The notes: generated from the letters alone by a model not told the origin. A stretch of 37,583 nt of DNA from Prevotella sp. (GCA_017645905.1 JAGCNO010000006.1:1-37583), one strand, 5' to 3'. Counted from the first letter of the stretch, positions 1 to 7,651 are shown. Translations and numbers: made by a program.

Positions 1-734
1 GCTTCCTGCACCTCCTTGGTGTACTCGATGAAGAAGCGGAAGGTGAAGATGAAAAAGAGGCAGAAACCGAAGTAGAAGCCTGTGCCGACGCGCTGCGGGT
101 ATTTCTTGTAGAGCACGATGCAGAGCACGAAATAAATGGCGTAGGCGATGGCTTCGTAGAGCTGTCCGGGATGGCGTGGCAGCTGGTCGACGCGCTCGAA
201 GACGAAGGCCCAGGGCACGTCGGTGACGCGGCCTATGATTTCGGAGTTCATGAGGTTTCCCATCCGGATGAAACAGGCGGTGGTGCCTGTGGCGATGGCG
301 ATGTTGTCGAGAACCTGCCACATTGGCATCTTCAGCCGCCGGCAGTAGAGCAGCAGGGCGAGGATGAGGCCCAGCGTGCCGCCGTGCGATGCCAGTCCCT
401 GATAGCCCACGATATGCCACGAGCCGTCTTGGGCAAAGTGTATGGGCAGGAACATCTCGATGAAGCCTCGGCCGGAGGTGAGGAAATAGTCGGGCTGGTA
501 GAAGATGCAATGGCCCAGGCGCGCGCCGATGAGGATGCCGAGGAAGCAGTAGATGAACAGCGGGTCGAACTTCTCCTGCGGCACTTTCTGGTCTTTATAC
601 AGCCAGCGCACCACGAAGTAGGCCACGAGAAGGCCGATGAGCCAGCAGAGGGAGTACCAGCGGACACTGAACGAGCCGATTTGGAACGCCGTGAGGTCGG
701 GGTTCCATATAATATATAATAATGTGTTAATCAT
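1..734 (-). CDS. lgt: Prolipoprotein diacylglyceryl transferase, C-terminus cut by window edge
   Basis: Inner-membrane enzyme that moves diacylglycerol from phosphatidylglycerol onto the lipobox cysteine of prolipoproteins. The frame opens at the ATG at 734 ([17 protein letters not shown]...) and runs off the window after about 244 residues. Visible family motifs are [10 protein letters not shown] with the conserved His near residue 117, the Lgt signature [12 protein letters not shown] at about 157-168 with its Arg and Glu, and RHPGQLYEA further on. Several hydrophobic segments fit a polytopic membrane protein. It lies downstream of rpmH on the same strand, but a strong hairpin separates the two, so it probably has its own promoter at 735-789, although I see no clear TAnnTTTG box there. 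A long reading frame on the opposite strand is a shadow. Confidence 0.93.
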   Translation of the reverse strand, partial: MINTLLYIIWNPDLTAFQIGSFSVRWYSLCWLIGLLVAYFVVRWLYKDQKVPQEKFDPLFIYCFLGILIGARLGHCIFYQPDYFLTSGRGFIEMFLPIHFAQDGSWHIVGYQGLASHGGTLGLILALLLYCRRLKMPMWQVLDNIAIATGTTACFIRMGNLMNSEIIGRVTDVPWAFVFERVDQLPRHPGQLYEAIAYAIYFVLCIVLYKKYPQRVGTGFYFGFCLFFIFTFRFFIEYTKEVQE

Positions 735-789
735 AATTATTTTAGGTTTTTGAGTTTAGAGTTAAGAGCTGTCGGCTGTGCTGATTAAC

Positions 790-838
790 AAAAAGCGGGA
801 TAGAAGCACCTCATTGTGGTTCTCCATCCCGGTTTTTC
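790..838 (-). terminator. Intrinsic terminator after rpmH
   Basis: Inverted repeat CGGGAT (796-801) / ATCCCG (826-831), extended inside by AGAA/TTCT after a two-base bulge, flanked by A-runs on one side and a T-run on the other. It could work in both directions. It lies 19 bases past the rpmH stop and before lgt. Confidence 0.75.
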
Positions 839-856
839 TTCTTGCGCTGTGAGCGA

Positions 857-1012
857 TTACTTTCCGTGGTGCTCGTCAGAAACGGTAAGCTTCTTGCGGC
901 CCTTGGCACGGCGTGAAGCCAGCACGCGGCGGCCGTTCTTCGTGGCCATGCGCTCGCGGAAACCATGCTTGTTCACGCGGCGGCGATTGTGGGGCTGAAA
1001 TGTTCTTTTCAT
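857..1012 (-). CDS. rpmH: 50S ribosomal protein L34
   Basis: A complete 51-residue protein starting [18 protein letters not shown] and continuing with [22 protein letters not shown], the standard L34 sequence; the length is normal for the family. It is very basic, as expected of a protein that binds 23S rRNA in the large subunit. The C-terminus [11 protein letters not shown] is a short acidic/histidine extension of the kind seen in Bacteroidota. The ATG at 1012 is preceded by a Bacteroidota promoter and the gene is followed by a hairpin terminator, so it is probably monocistronic. rpmH often marks the replication-origin region in other phyla, but no dnaA or rnpA is visible here. Confidence 0.97.
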   Translation of the reverse strand: MKRTFQPHNRRRVNKHGFRERMATKNGRRVLASRRAKGRKKLTVSDEHHGK

Positions 1013-1047
1013 TGCTGTATTCTTTTGATTTATTTAATTTCGGGCTG

Positions 1048-1078
1048 CAAAGGTACGCTTTTCTTTTTAATTACGCAA
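1048..1078 (-). promoter_or_regulatory. Promoter of rpmH
   Basis: Read on the minus strand: TTG at 1078-1076, a 20-base spacer, then TACCTTTG at 1055-1048, matching the Bacteroidota -33/-7 consensus. It lies 36 bases upstream of the rpmH ATG. Confidence 0.7.
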
Positions 1079-1159
1079 GAAAACTGCGAATAATTTATTA
1101 ATTTTCACTATTTTATGGCCGTTATGCTCGTTTTTTGTCTCCTTTTTCCATAACTGTTC

Positions 1160-1269
1160 TTCTGGAAAAAGCCGTTCTTTCTTCTGGAAAAAGCCGTTCT
1201 TTCAATTCGAATAAGCCGTTCTTTCGATGGGAATAAGCCGTTCTTTCGATTCGAATAAGCCGTTCTTTC
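1160..1269 (-). repeat. 22-bp repeat cluster A (five units)
   Basis: Five head-to-tail 22-bp units on the minus strand, each with the 17-base core GAAAGAACGGCTTWTTC followed by five variable bases (in order GAATC, CCATC, GAATT, CAGAA, CAGAA). The first three units have A at the W position, the last two T. It follows the stop codon of the cytidylate-kinase-like gene in the same orientation. Unlike clusters B-F it lacks the usual closing unit. A degenerate half-unit continues to about 1140. Confidence 0.95.
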
Positions 1270-1277
1270 TTTCTGAG

Positions 1278-1305
1278 CGGAATCAGACAAGCGAGATTCC
1301 CTACT
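1278..1305. repeat. 28-bp flank repeat, copy 1
   Basis: Identical to 17842-17869 except for one base (C versus T at the seventh position). It abuts repeat cluster A and overlaps the stop codon of the cytidylate-kinase-like gene. The other copy abuts cluster C, on the opposite side of that cluster. Confidence 0.85.
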
Positions 1306-1927
1306 TTGGTGCGGAATTGCGCTGCTCGATGAACTGTGTGACGAACCGTGCAGTTTCCTCTATGCCGAGCATGGAGGAGTCGATGCAGAGGTGGTACGCG
1401 CTGGCTTGTCCCCAGTGCTTGCCGGTGTAGTAGTTGTAGTAGGCGGCGCGTCGGCTCTCGCCTTTCTCTATGATGTGGCGTGCCTCCTCGGGCGTACACT
1501 CGTGCTGTTGTGCCACGCGGTCGATGCGGAAGGGCAGCGGGGCGGTGACGAAGATGTTGACGCAGGTGGGGATATCGCGCAAAACGTAGTCGGCGCAGCG
1601 GCCCACGAACACACAGGGACCCTCTTCGGCGGCATGACGTATGGCGTCGCTCTGCAGCTGGAAGAAGCTGTCTTGAGAAAAACCTTGGCGAGAGGTGACG
1701 CCCATGGTCGAGGCCAGTCCGCCGGGGATGTGGAGGAACGTGCGGAAGAAGCTCTTGCTCTCGTCGTTCTGCTCTAAGAACCGCTCAGAGAGGCCGCTCT
1801 CACGTGCCGCCAGGTTGAGTATCTCGCGGTCGAAGTACCGGGCGTGGAAATGCTCGGCCAGCAGGTGGCCAATGTCGTGACCGCCAGAGCCGAGCTGGCG
1901 GCCGATGTTGATGATGAGATGGTTCAT
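1301..1927 (-). CDS. Cytidylate-kinase-like family protein (P-loop kinase)
   Basis: A 208-residue protein with an N-terminal P-loop of the cytidylate kinase 2 type (INIGRQLGSGGHDIGHLLAE, residues about 6-25), where a canonical GxxGxGK is replaced by GRQLGSGG. It then shows YFDREIL, and EGPCVFVGRCADYVL and NIFVTAPLPFRIDRV in the core. This family resembles bacterial CMP/dCMP kinases but is annotated only as kinase-like; substrate and role are not established. It is the last gene of the long minus-strand run, 12 bases after the glutamine synthetase stop. Its C-terminal codons and stop lie inside a dispersed 28-bp repeat, so the last few residues may be repeat-derived. The ATG start gives a normal P-loop spacing. 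Confidence 0.8.
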   Translation of the reverse strand: MNHLIINIGRQLGSGGHDIGHLLAEHFHARYFDREILNLAARESGLSERFLEQNDESKSFFRTFLHIPGGLASTMGVTSRQGFSQDSFFQLQSDAIRHAAEEGPCVFVGRCADYVLRDIPTCVNIFVTAPLPFRIDRVAQQHECTPEEARHIIEKGESRRAAYYNYYTGKHWGQASAYHLCIDSSMLGIEETARFVTQFIEQRNSAPK

Positions 1928-1939
1928 GTTCGCGATGAT

Positions 1940-3454
1940 TTATCCACAGTGGAAGTACTTGTTGACCAGCTTCTGAATTTCCTCGTGGAAGTTCTCGATG
2001 TTCTTGCGCAGTGAGGCATCGTCGAAGGCACGCAGCTGTGCAATGATGCCGTCAATCATGGCGGGCGAGAAGACGCCGTGCTCTTCGAAGACCTTGCGCT
2101 GGCGGTCGAGGCAGTCGGCCGACGCCACGCACGAGTCGGGCAGCTGTGCCAGCGTGTCCAGACGGTCGGCGTTCTCGGCAGCATGGATGTTCACGTTGAC
2201 GTAGGTCTTCTCGGCCACCTCCAGGGCATCCTCCATTTCGAAGCCGTGACGACAGGCCACGCACAGACCAGCCAACAGCTGGTAGAGGTCGGCCGAGCCG
2301 TCGGGCGAGCGCATCTCCACGGTCTGCTTCTCGGAAGTGAGGGGCGAGGGGTGTGTGGTGAGAGAGGTGTCCTGCGGGTTTGCCTTAGCGCACATGTTGG
2401 CATCGGCGGCCCATCCAAGCGGTACACGTACGAGCACGGAGCGGTTGCGGTCGCCCCAGCACACATTTGTCGGGGCCTCCTGATGAGGCACGAGACGGAA
2501 GTAGGACATGGGGTTCTTGTTGCCGAAGGCGGTGATGGCAGGGGCGAGGTCCATCATGCCGGCTATCATGCGGCGGGCGCTCTCCGAGAGCACTCCCCCG
2601 TCGAGCATCTGGTTGCGGCCGTCCTTCACCATGCGCATGTGGATGTGCAGGCCGGAGCCAGCCTTGCCGGTAGTGATTTTCGGAGCGAAGGTGATGTCGT
2701 AGCCCAGCTGGTAGCCCAGGTTGCGAATGACCCACTTGGCAATCATCAGCTGGTCGGCGGCCTGCTCCACAGGGACGGGGAGGAACTCTATCTCGTTCTG
2801 CTCGTAGTTGCGCCCGTCGAGGGTGAAGTTGCCTACCTCAGAGTGGCCGTACTTTATCTGTCCGCCAGCCTGGGCGATGTACTTCATGCATTGTGTGCGG
2901 AAGTCGCCACCCTTGGCATAGGGAGCCGACTCATGGTAGCCGCGCTGGTCTTCGGCAGGATAATAGCCCTCGTCGTCGCTGATGACGTAGTACTCCAGCT
3001 CACCCATGGCCTGAAACTCCATGCCGGTTGTCTCGCGAAAGGCCTTGGCGGCCTTGTGGAGGGTGTATTCAGGCGATGACTGCAGCGGCTGGCCGTCTTT
3101 GTCGAAGAAGGAGCAGAGCATGGTCAGCGTGGGGAGTTCGGCGAAGGGGTCTACGAAAGCGGTGCGGAAGCGGGGCAGCACGTAGAGGTCGCTGCTGCCG
3201 GCCTGGATGAAAGAGAAGAGGCTGGAACCGTCGACGCGCTCGCCCAGGGTGAGGATGGTGTCAAGGTAGGCCATGTCGTTCACCACGAAGTTGAGCGTCT
3301 TCAGACGGCCGTCACCGCCGGGATACATGAAGTTCACCATGCGGATGTCGTTCTCTACCATGTAGCGGATAATGTCGGCTTTTGTAAACTCGGCCGAGGG
3401 CTTCTGGAGGAACGCTACGATAGGATTAGCATTTAATGAATAGTTATCTGTCAT
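1940..3454 (-). CDS. glnA: Glutamine synthetase, type I-like
   Basis: A 504-residue ATP-dependent enzyme that makes glutamine from glutamate and ammonia. The N-terminal beta-grasp part is MVNFMYPGGDGRLKTLNFVV (about 39-58). Catalytic-domain motifs are MGELEYYV (150-157, metal-binding Glu), GSGLHIHMRM (267-276, catalytic His), NPMSYFRLVPHQEAPTNVCW (314-333), NRSVLVRVP (337-345) and VEMRSPDGSADLYQ (379-392). I chose the ATG at 3454 because a longer frame would run back through the upstream glycosylase gene, which ends 7 bases before. A variable loop at about 363-376 reads DTSLTTHPSPLTSE and is encoded by a C-rich 7-bp tandem repeat also found in proA and the GH97 at 15861. The gene continues the rmlB run and may also be expressed from elsewhere. 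Confidence 0.92.
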   Translation of the reverse strand: MTDNYSLNANPIVAFLQKPSAEFTKADIIRYMVENDIRMVNFMYPGGDGRLKTLNFVVNDMAYLDTILTLGERVDGSSLFSFIQAGSSDLYVLPRFRTAFVDPFAELPTLTMLCSFFDKDGQPLQSSPEYTLHKAAKAFRETTGMEFQAMGELEYYVISDDEGYYPAEDQRGYHESAPYAKGGDFRTQCMKYIAQAGGQIKYGHSEVGNFTLDGRNYEQNEIEFLPVPVEQAADQLMIAKWVIRNLGYQLGYDITFAPKITTGKAGSGLHIHMRMVKDGRNQMLDGGVLSESARRMIAGMMDLAPAITAFGNKNPMSYFRLVPHQEAPTNVCWGDRNRSVLVRVPLGWAADANMCAKANPQDTSLTTHPSPLTSEKQTVEMRSPDGSADLYQLLAGLCVACRHGFEMEDALEVAEKTYVNVNIHAAENADRLDTLAQLPDSCVASADCLDRQRKVFEEHGVFSPAMIDGIIAQLRAFDDASLRKNIENFHEEIQKLVNKYFHCG

Positions 3455-3461
3455 AAATGTA

Positions 3462-4088
3462 TTATATAATAGTTGTATTGAACATACGTCGGTAGGCCTC
3501 GGCTTTCTTTTCCAGCGACAGCGGATAGGCGCGAGAGGAGGAAGGCAGGCGGTAGAGCGTAATCTGTTCGCCGTCTTTATTGTAGATGCCGGGGATGGGT
3601 ACGGAGGTGCCGGTCTTTGGCGTTTCGGCAATGCCGAGTGTGGCGCAGATGGTGGCGGTGGCTTTCTCACCCGTGGTGGCGATGGCTCGCAGGTGAGGTA
3701 GCTGGCTTAGCAGGGCGGCGATGTCGGTGGGTTCGATCACCTCGAGGAACTTGTCGGAGGCATTGTCCTTTAGGCGGCGTATGGCCGTGGCGGTGTCATA
3801 GAAGGCAATACCCTTCTCCCGGCAGAAGGTTTCGATGTCGTCTTTTCTGAAGCGGCGTGCCGTCTGGTCTACGAAGTGCATAGGGTCGCCGAAGAACACC
3901 AGGCCCTCAATTCGCCAATGGTCGTTGGTGAAGTTGGGGTAGTAGAAGTCTATGCACCAGCGTTTCCGTTGTGGCGGGAAACTGCCCAGGAAGAGCACAC
4001 GGGCATTCTCGGGCAGGAAGGGACGTAGCGGGTGCCACTCCACTTCGTCGGTGCTGCGTGCGATATGCTCTGTGTGCAGGTAGTCCAT
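3462..4088 (-). CDS. Uracil-DNA-glycosylase superfamily protein
   Basis: A 208-residue protein with the fold signature of the UDG superfamily: RVLFLGSFPPQ (about 30-40) as the active-site loop, YYPNFTNDHW (49-58), and a late RAIATTGEKATATI strand-helix with the closing LPSSSRAYPLS loop. The GSFPP form resembles the family sometimes called hypoxanthine-DNA glycosylase (family 6) more than classical Ung, so the substrate (uracil, hypoxanthine or a mismatch) is open. It would remove a damaged base in base-excision repair in the cytoplasm. It sits 6 bases after the transferase gene and 7 before glutamine synthetase, so it is probably co-transcribed, although no functional link to those neighbours is obvious. 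Confidence 0.75.
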   Translation of the reverse strand: MDYLHTEHIARSTDEVEWHPLRPFLPENARVLFLGSFPPQRKRWCIDFYYPNFTNDHWRIEGLVFFGDPMHFVDQTARRFRKDDIETFCREKGIAFYDTATAIRRLKDNASDKFLEVIEPTDIAALLSQLPHLRAIATTGEKATATICATLGIAETPKTGTSVPIPGIYNKDGEQITLYRLPSSSRAYPLSLEKKAEAYRRMFNTTII

Positions 4089-4094
4089 GACGTC

Positions 4095-5045
4095 CTAAAT
4101 GTTGGTGTCAATCTGCCATTCGTAAGTGTCGTACATCACAGTACGCCCACCGTAGCCCTCCTTGTGGGCGATGAGCCCCTCGTTGAGGATGAGGCCGCCT
4201 TCCTCATTGCTGGTACCGAAGTCCAGATAGCGGATGTCTTTGAAGTCGCGGTACATCACCTGGTCGTAGATGGCCTCCATGGCGCCGAGCTGCTTGCCTG
4301 CATCGTTGGTGCCGCTGTACTGTCCGTGGAGCACGTGACCCATGACGTAGAAGGTAATGCCGCCTACAAGCTCGTCGCCAAGCCAGGCATTGTACTGGAT
4401 GATTTCGTTGGGGAATCGGCTCTTCAGCAGGAGGATCTCGTCGAGTGTATGCACGGAGTGGGCACCGAACTTCTGCTGCAGGTTGTCGTTCATCAGGGGC
4501 CAGAACGCCTCCAAACTGCCGTTGCGCTCCACACAGATACCGGCCTCCTGTGCCTGTTTAAGCCGTCGCCGGTGGTCTTTGCGCCAGCGCAGTCCGGCAT
4601 CCATGAAGATGACCGTTCCCGACATGCGCTGCTGTAGCCTTGCGCCGCACTTCCAGAACATGGCGTAGAGGTCTTCTTCTGCGGGCAGGCTGTGATAGAC
4701 CCAGGGGATGGCACGGTAAACCACCTTGCAGATGCCCTGCTTGCTAAGCCAGGCGTTCAGTTCTTCGAAAAGCACGAGCACGTCCGCCGTGCAGACCTCC
4801 TTGTCCATTATCAGACCGCCGTAGGTGAGGCCGTGATGCGAGAAAAGTGTGTTGCCCTCGATATTCGCCGGGAGCAGGGCGTAGAGCCTGCTACCCTTGA
4901 AGAAGAGCAGCGAGTAGTCGGCAAAGCGTTCGCTGTGGTAATCCATATAGTCGCGTCGGAAGAGGAACGTAGCGTTCTTAGACTTGGCGACGTAGAGGTC
5001 CCAGATGCGCTTGTCGGCAGGGGTGTAACGGCGGATTTCAAACAT
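4095..5045 (-). CDS. FemAB/GNAT-like acyltransferase
   Basis: A 316-residue protein with two GNAT-like halves, as in FemAB-type or Acetyltransf_6 proteins. The first half has FEIRRYTPADKRIWDLYVAK and a long insertion of substrate-binding type (SHHGLTYGGLIMD). The second half has AWLGDELVGGITFYVMGHVLHGQYSGTND and the characteristic tail YLDFGTSNEEGGLILNEGL with GLIAHKEGYGG. Family members transfer an acyl or aminoacyl group to amino sugars or peptidoglycan precursors. Two bases upstream is a dTDP-sugar ketoisomerase and then rmlB, so acylation of a dTDP-amino-sugar, or of a glycan containing it, is a reasonable inference; no aminotransferase is present to complete such a pathway here. Confidence 0.7.
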   Translation of the reverse strand: MFEIRRYTPADKRIWDLYVAKSKNATFLFRRDYMDYHSERFADYSLLFFKGSRLYALLPANIEGNTLFSHHGLTYGGLIMDKEVCTADVLVLFEELNAWLSKQGICKVVYRAIPWVYHSLPAEEDLYAMFWKCGARLQQRMSGTVIFMDAGLRWRKDHRRRLKQAQEAGICVERNGSLEAFWPLMNDNLQQKFGAHSVHTLDEILLLKSRFPNEIIQYNAWLGDELVGGITFYVMGHVLHGQYSGTNDAGKQLGAMEAIYDQVMYRDFKDIRYLDFGTSNEEGGLILNEGLIAHKEGYGGRTVMYDTYEWQIDTNI

Positions 5046-5047
5046 TA

Positions 5048-5452
5048 TTATGATGCTTTACTGCAGATTTGCAGGAACTCGTCGTAATCGTAAATATACT
5101 CCTGTTCGTCGAAGAACTCCGAGGCAAGGACGAGACAGACAGCACCAGAGGAGAAGTCCTCCAGCGTGCGCCAAACGTTAGTGCCTACGTAGAGGCCCTG
5201 ATAGGGGTGGTTCAGATGGAACGTCTGCCGCTCCTTTCCGTCGAAGACTTCCACATCGAAAGAGCCACTCACGGCGATGATAATCTCCTCGCAGGTGCGG
5301 TGGGCATGGCCGCCGCGCCGCTCGCCGCCCGGCACGTCATAGGTCCAGTAGACGCGGGCGATGTCGAAGGGGATGTTCTTCATCTGCTCCGCCACGGTGA
5401 GGTTGCCGCGTGGGTCAACGATTTTGGGGAGGTCAATCAGTGCATAGTTCAT
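5048..5452 (-). CDS. fdtA: dTDP-4-oxo-6-deoxyhexose 3,4-ketoisomerase (FdtA/WxcM-like cupin)
   Basis: A compact 134-residue cupin of the sugar-nucleotide 3,4-ketoisomerase family. Family marks are DPRGNLTVAEQ (13-23), RVYWTYDVPGGERRGGHAHR (33-52) with the two catalytic histidines at about 49 and 51, and YVGTNVWRTLEDFSSGAVCLVLAS near the C-terminus. FdtA, QdtA and TylM3-type enzymes convert dTDP-4-keto-6-deoxyglucose, the product of RmlB, into the 3-keto sugar that is then aminated. rmlB lies directly upstream (46 bases), which fits. Which epimer is made (FdtA versus QdtA) cannot be told from this reading, and no aminotransferase follows, so the pathway must be completed elsewhere. Confidence 0.82.
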   Translation of the reverse strand: MNYALIDLPKIVDPRGNLTVAEQMKNIPFDIARVYWTYDVPGGERRGGHAHRTCEEIIIAVSGSFDVEVFDGKERQTFHLNHPYQGLYVGTNVWRTLEDFSSGAVCLVLASEFFDEQEYIYDYDEFLQICSKAS

Positions 5453-5464
5453 AGTTCATGGATT

Positions 5465-5497
5465 GTTGCGATGGAATCGCAACTTAAAAGACGGGAC
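5465..5497. repeat. REP-like palindrome, copy 1 (intergenic, variant stem)
   Basis: GTTGCGAT (5465-5472), loop GGA, ATCGCAAC (5476-5483), spacer TTAAAA, box GACGGGAC (5490-5497). It has the same 8-3-8-6-8 layout as the copies at 17364 and 36201 but a completely different, still perfectly paired stem. It fills the gap between rmlB and the ketoisomerase gene. With no T-run it is not a normal terminator. Confidence 0.8.
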
Positions 5498-5498
5498 G

Positions 5499-6632
5499 TT
5501 AGCGGTTCTTGTACATATTGTCGTAGTACTTCTGGTAGTCGCCGGAGGTGACGTTGTCGAGCCATTCCTGGTTGTCGAGATACCAGCGGACGGTCTTCTC
5601 GATGCCCTCCTCGAACTGGAGGGAGGGTTCCCAGCCGAGCTCTTTCTGGAGCTTGGTGCTGTCGATGGCGTAGCGAAGGTCGTGGCCGGCACGGTCGGTG
5701 ACGAAGGTGATGAGGTCCATATCCTCGCCTTCCTTACGACCCAGGAGACGGTCGACGGTATTGATAAGCACGCGGATGATGTCGATGTTCTTCCACTCGT
5801 TGAAGCCGCCGATGTTATAGGTCTCGGCGATGAGTCCCTGGTGGAAGATAAGGTCGATGGCTCGGGCGTGGTCTTCCACATAGAGCCAGTCGCGCACGTT
5901 CTCGCCCTTGCCATAGACGGGCAGCGGCTTGCGGTGGCGTATATTATTAATAAAAAGAGGTATAAGCTTCTCCGGGAACTGGAAGGGACCGTAGTTGTTC
6001 GAGCAGTTGGTCACGATGACGGGCATGCCGTAGGTGTCGTGGTAGGCCCGGACGAAGTGGTCTGACGAGGCCTTGGCGGCTGAGTAGGGTGAGTGAGGAT
6101 TGTACTTCGTGGTCTCGAGGAAGAACTTATCGCCGTAGGCCAGGTGATGCTCTGCCGACGAGGCAGTCGTAGTGAACGGCGGTTCGATACCTTCGGGATG
6201 CGTCAGCTCCAATGCTCCATACACCTCATCGGTAGAGATGTGGTAGAAACGTTTGCCCTCATAGCGCTCCGACAGCGACTCCCAGTAGAGCTTCGCGGCC
6301 TGTAGCAGGCTGAGCGTGCCCATGACGTTGGTCTTGGCGAAGGTAAACGGGTCCTTGATCGAGCGGTCCACGTGGCTCTCGGCAGCCAGGTGGATGATGC
6401 CGTCCACCTTCTTCTCCTGCATGAGCTTATAGAACGCATCGAAGTCGCAGATGTCCATCTTCACAAACTCGTAGTTGGGCTTGTCCTCGATGTCCTTCAG
6501 GTTGGCCAGGTTGCCGGCGTAGGTCAGCTTGTCAAGGTTGATAATGTGATACTCGGGATACTTGTTCACGAACAGGCGAACCACATGGCTGCCAATGAAT
6601 CCGGCTCCGCCGGTGATAACGATAGTCCTCAT
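5499..6632 (-). CDS. rmlB: dTDP-glucose 4,6-dehydratase
   Basis: A 377-residue short-chain dehydrogenase-type enzyme that turns dTDP-glucose into dTDP-4-keto-6-deoxyglucose using bound NAD. It has the Rossmann motif GGAGFIGSHV (8-17), HLAAESHVDRSI (81-92), the catalytic STDEVYG triad region (T134, D135, E136) and the YSAAK pair (Y183, K187). The conserved NNYGPFQFPEKLIP and RDWLYVEDHARAI follow. It is a little longer than many RmlB proteins because of a segment at about 145-175 seen in Bacteroidota forms. It feeds the ketoisomerase gene downstream. The stop codon touches a REP-like palindrome. No rmlA, C or D is in the window. Confidence 0.95.
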   Translation of the reverse strand: MRTIVITGGAGFIGSHVVRLFVNKYPEYHIINLDKLTYAGNLANLKDIEDKPNYEFVKMDICDFDAFYKLMQEKKVDGIIHLAAESHVDRSIKDPFTFAKTNVMGTLSLLQAAKLYWESLSERYEGKRFYHISTDEVYGALELTHPEGIEPPFTTTASSAEHHLAYGDKFFLETTKYNPHSPYSAAKASSDHFVRAYHDTYGMPVIVTNCSNNYGPFQFPEKLIPLFINNIRHRKPLPVYGKGENVRDWLYVEDHARAIDLIFHQGLIAETYNIGGFNEWKNIDIIRVLINTVDRLLGRKEGEDMDLITFVTDRAGHDLRYAIDSTKLQKELGWEPSLQFEEGIEKTVRWYLDNQEWLDNVTSGDYQKYYDNMYKNR

Positions 6633-6672
6633 ATTATTTTCGATTTACAAATTTTCGATTTACGATTTGTTA
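6632..6672. repeat. A/T-rich degenerate heptamer repeat
   Basis: The 37-base gap between rmlB and the 60-aa gene consists of roughly 7-bp repeats of the type CAAATCG, TAAATCG, GTAAATC (minus-strand reading). Similar runs occur at 13512-13556, 19645-19682 and 23464-23505. Confidence 0.6.
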
Positions 6673-6852
6673 GTTTTGCTCTTTCTTCTTCAGTCGGTTC
6701 CAAATTCCCAGGACGAACATCACAAGGAAGCACGTGCCGAAAGTAGTGGCGGCATCCTGTGTGGTTTTGTCCATGCCAATGATATAGAATAATAACGTGA
6801 CAACGGCCGAAACTATTGTGCAAATGGCGATTTCTACGAGGTATTGTTTCAT
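6670..6852 (-). CDS. Small two-helix membrane protein
   Basis: A 60-residue protein, MKQYLVEIAICTIVSAVVTL and onward, with two hydrophobic segments (about residues 5-26 and 37-53) separated by GMDKTTQDAATTFG and ending in a basic tail NRLKKKEQN. I placed the start at 6852 because this ATG overlaps the TGA stop of the upstream phosphoesterase in an ATGA junction, a sign of translational coupling; the longer frame would lie inside that gene. Small inner-membrane proteins of this kind are found in Bacteroidales but I do not recognise a named family, and no function is proposed. Confidence 0.75.
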   Translation of the reverse strand: MKQYLVEIAICTIVSAVVTLLFYIIGMDKTTQDAATTFGTCFLVMFVLGIWNRLKKKEQN

Positions 6853-7340
6853 TTTCCGAGTGTGATTACTTCGAGGTCTTTGAAGGTGGCTCCGTCGATG
6901 ACCAGCCGCATCAGCGTGCGCTCCTTCTGCCAACCCTGCAGTCCGGCGGCACCGGGGTTCAGGTGGAGCAGGTCGAGGGTCTTGTCGTACTTCACTTTGA
7001 GGATGTGTGAGTGGCCGGCGATGAAAAGCTTCGGCGGGTTGGCGAAGAGCGTGTGTCGCACGCTGGGGTCATAGTTGCCGGGGTAGCCGCCGATGTGCTT
7101 GATGAGTACGTCGATGTCTTCGCACTTGAATCGGTTCAGCTCGCGGTACATCAGTCGCAGGTCGCCGCCGTCGCAGTTGCCGCAGACCGCCCTCAGCGGC
7201 CGGAACGCCGCCAGCCGCTCTGCCACCTCCACCGAGCCGATGTCGCCGGCGTGCCAAATCTCGTCGCACGGCTCAAAGTAGTGCAGGTATTTTTCATCCC
7301 AGTAGCTGTGCGTGTCGCTGATGATGCCTATTCTCTTCAT
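6849..7340 (-). CDS. YfcE/MJ0936-family metallophosphoesterase
   Basis: A 163-residue calcineurin-like phosphoesterase. The metal-binding set is complete: SDTH (D9, H11), GDIG (D33), GNCDG (N55, D57) and AGHSHILK (H110, H112). The small size and motif spacing match the YfcE/MJ0936 family, phosphodiesterases with poorly defined natural substrates. I use the ATG at 7340 (MKRIGIISDTH). A longer frame would begin at 7361, inside the -7 box of the likely promoter, and so could not be transcribed from it. This is the first gene of the long minus-strand run and overlaps the next gene by four bases. Confidence 0.85.
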   Translation of the reverse strand: MKRIGIISDTHSYWDEKYLHYFEPCDEIWHAGDIGSVEVAERLAAFRPLRAVCGNCDGGDLRLMYRELNRFKCEDIDVLIKHIGGYPGNYDPSVRHTLFANPPKLFIAGHSHILKVKYDKTLDLLHLNPGAAGLQGWQKERTLMRLVIDGATFKDLEVITLGK

Positions 7341-7360
7341 GCTTGTTGTCTTTGCGGCCA

Positions 7361-7368
7361 CAAAGGTA
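7361..7368 (-). promoter_or_regulatory. -7 box upstream of the YfcE-like gene
   Basis: TACCTTTG on the minus strand, 20 bases upstream of the chosen ATG. A TTTG-like -33 element lies at 7385-7388 with a spacer shorter than usual (16 bases), so the upstream half is uncertain. Confidence 0.5.
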
Positions 7369-7434
7369 CAAAGAAATTATGAAACAAAAGCAGAATTACG
7401 TGCAAAACTTCATTTCTCCATTTAAACCTCTGGA

Positions 7435-7527
7435 GAAAGAACGGCTTTTTCCCATCGAAAGAACGGCTTATTCCCATCGAAAGAACGGCTTTTTCTTATG
7501 GAAAGAACGGCTTTTTCTCCGAGGGGG
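7435..7527 (+). repeat. 22-bp repeat cluster B
   Basis: Three full 22-bp units plus a closing unit on the plus strand. Variable bases after the core GAAAGAACGGCTTWTTC are CCATC, CCATC and TTATG, then the closing TCCGAGGGGG. The second unit has A at the W position. The cluster lies between divergent promoters (YfcE-like gene and sulP), so unlike the others it does not follow a gene on its own strand. The bases TGGA precede the first unit, as in clusters C and D. Confidence 0.95.
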
Positions 7528-7592
7528 TATCTGAAACGATATAGAAATACATCAAATAAAGGGGCATAAATCGGCGTAACCGGCTCGTTTCC

Positions 7593-7623
7593 TTGGTGGA
7601 GTGGGGCAGAAGCAGTACCTTTG
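7593..7623 (+). promoter_or_regulatory. Promoter of the SulP gene
   Basis: TTG at 7593-7595, a 20-base spacer and TACCTTTG at 7616-7623, 28 bases upstream of the ATG. It matches the Bacteroidota consensus. Confidence 0.7.
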
Positions 7624-7651
7624 CTGCCGTTTTCAATAGGGTAACAACAAT

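Noticed and set aside
171-719. Plus-strand frame opposite lgt
   Set aside because: The minus-strand frame has clear Lgt motifs; the plus-strand product has none.
1108-1290. Small proteins encoded by the repeat clusters (peptides like ERTAYSNRKNG)
   Set aside because: The 22-bp period shifts frame each unit, so the repeated peptide arises in all frames. No ribosome site or shared start is seen, and the same peptide appears at every cluster only because the DNA is shared.
2078-3079. Long plus-strand frame opposite glutamine synthetase
   Set aside because: Shadow of the glutamine synthetase frame; no motif and no start signal.
3455-3670. N-terminal extension of glutamine synthetase
   Set aside because: It would overlap the end of the glycosylase gene and is a Pro/Ala/Arg-rich shadow; the ATG at 3454 gives a normal N-terminus.
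5465-5483. The hairpin between rmlB and the ketoisomerase gene as a terminator
   Set aside because: There is no T-run in the direction of transcription, and its layout matches the REP-like family found in coding sequences.
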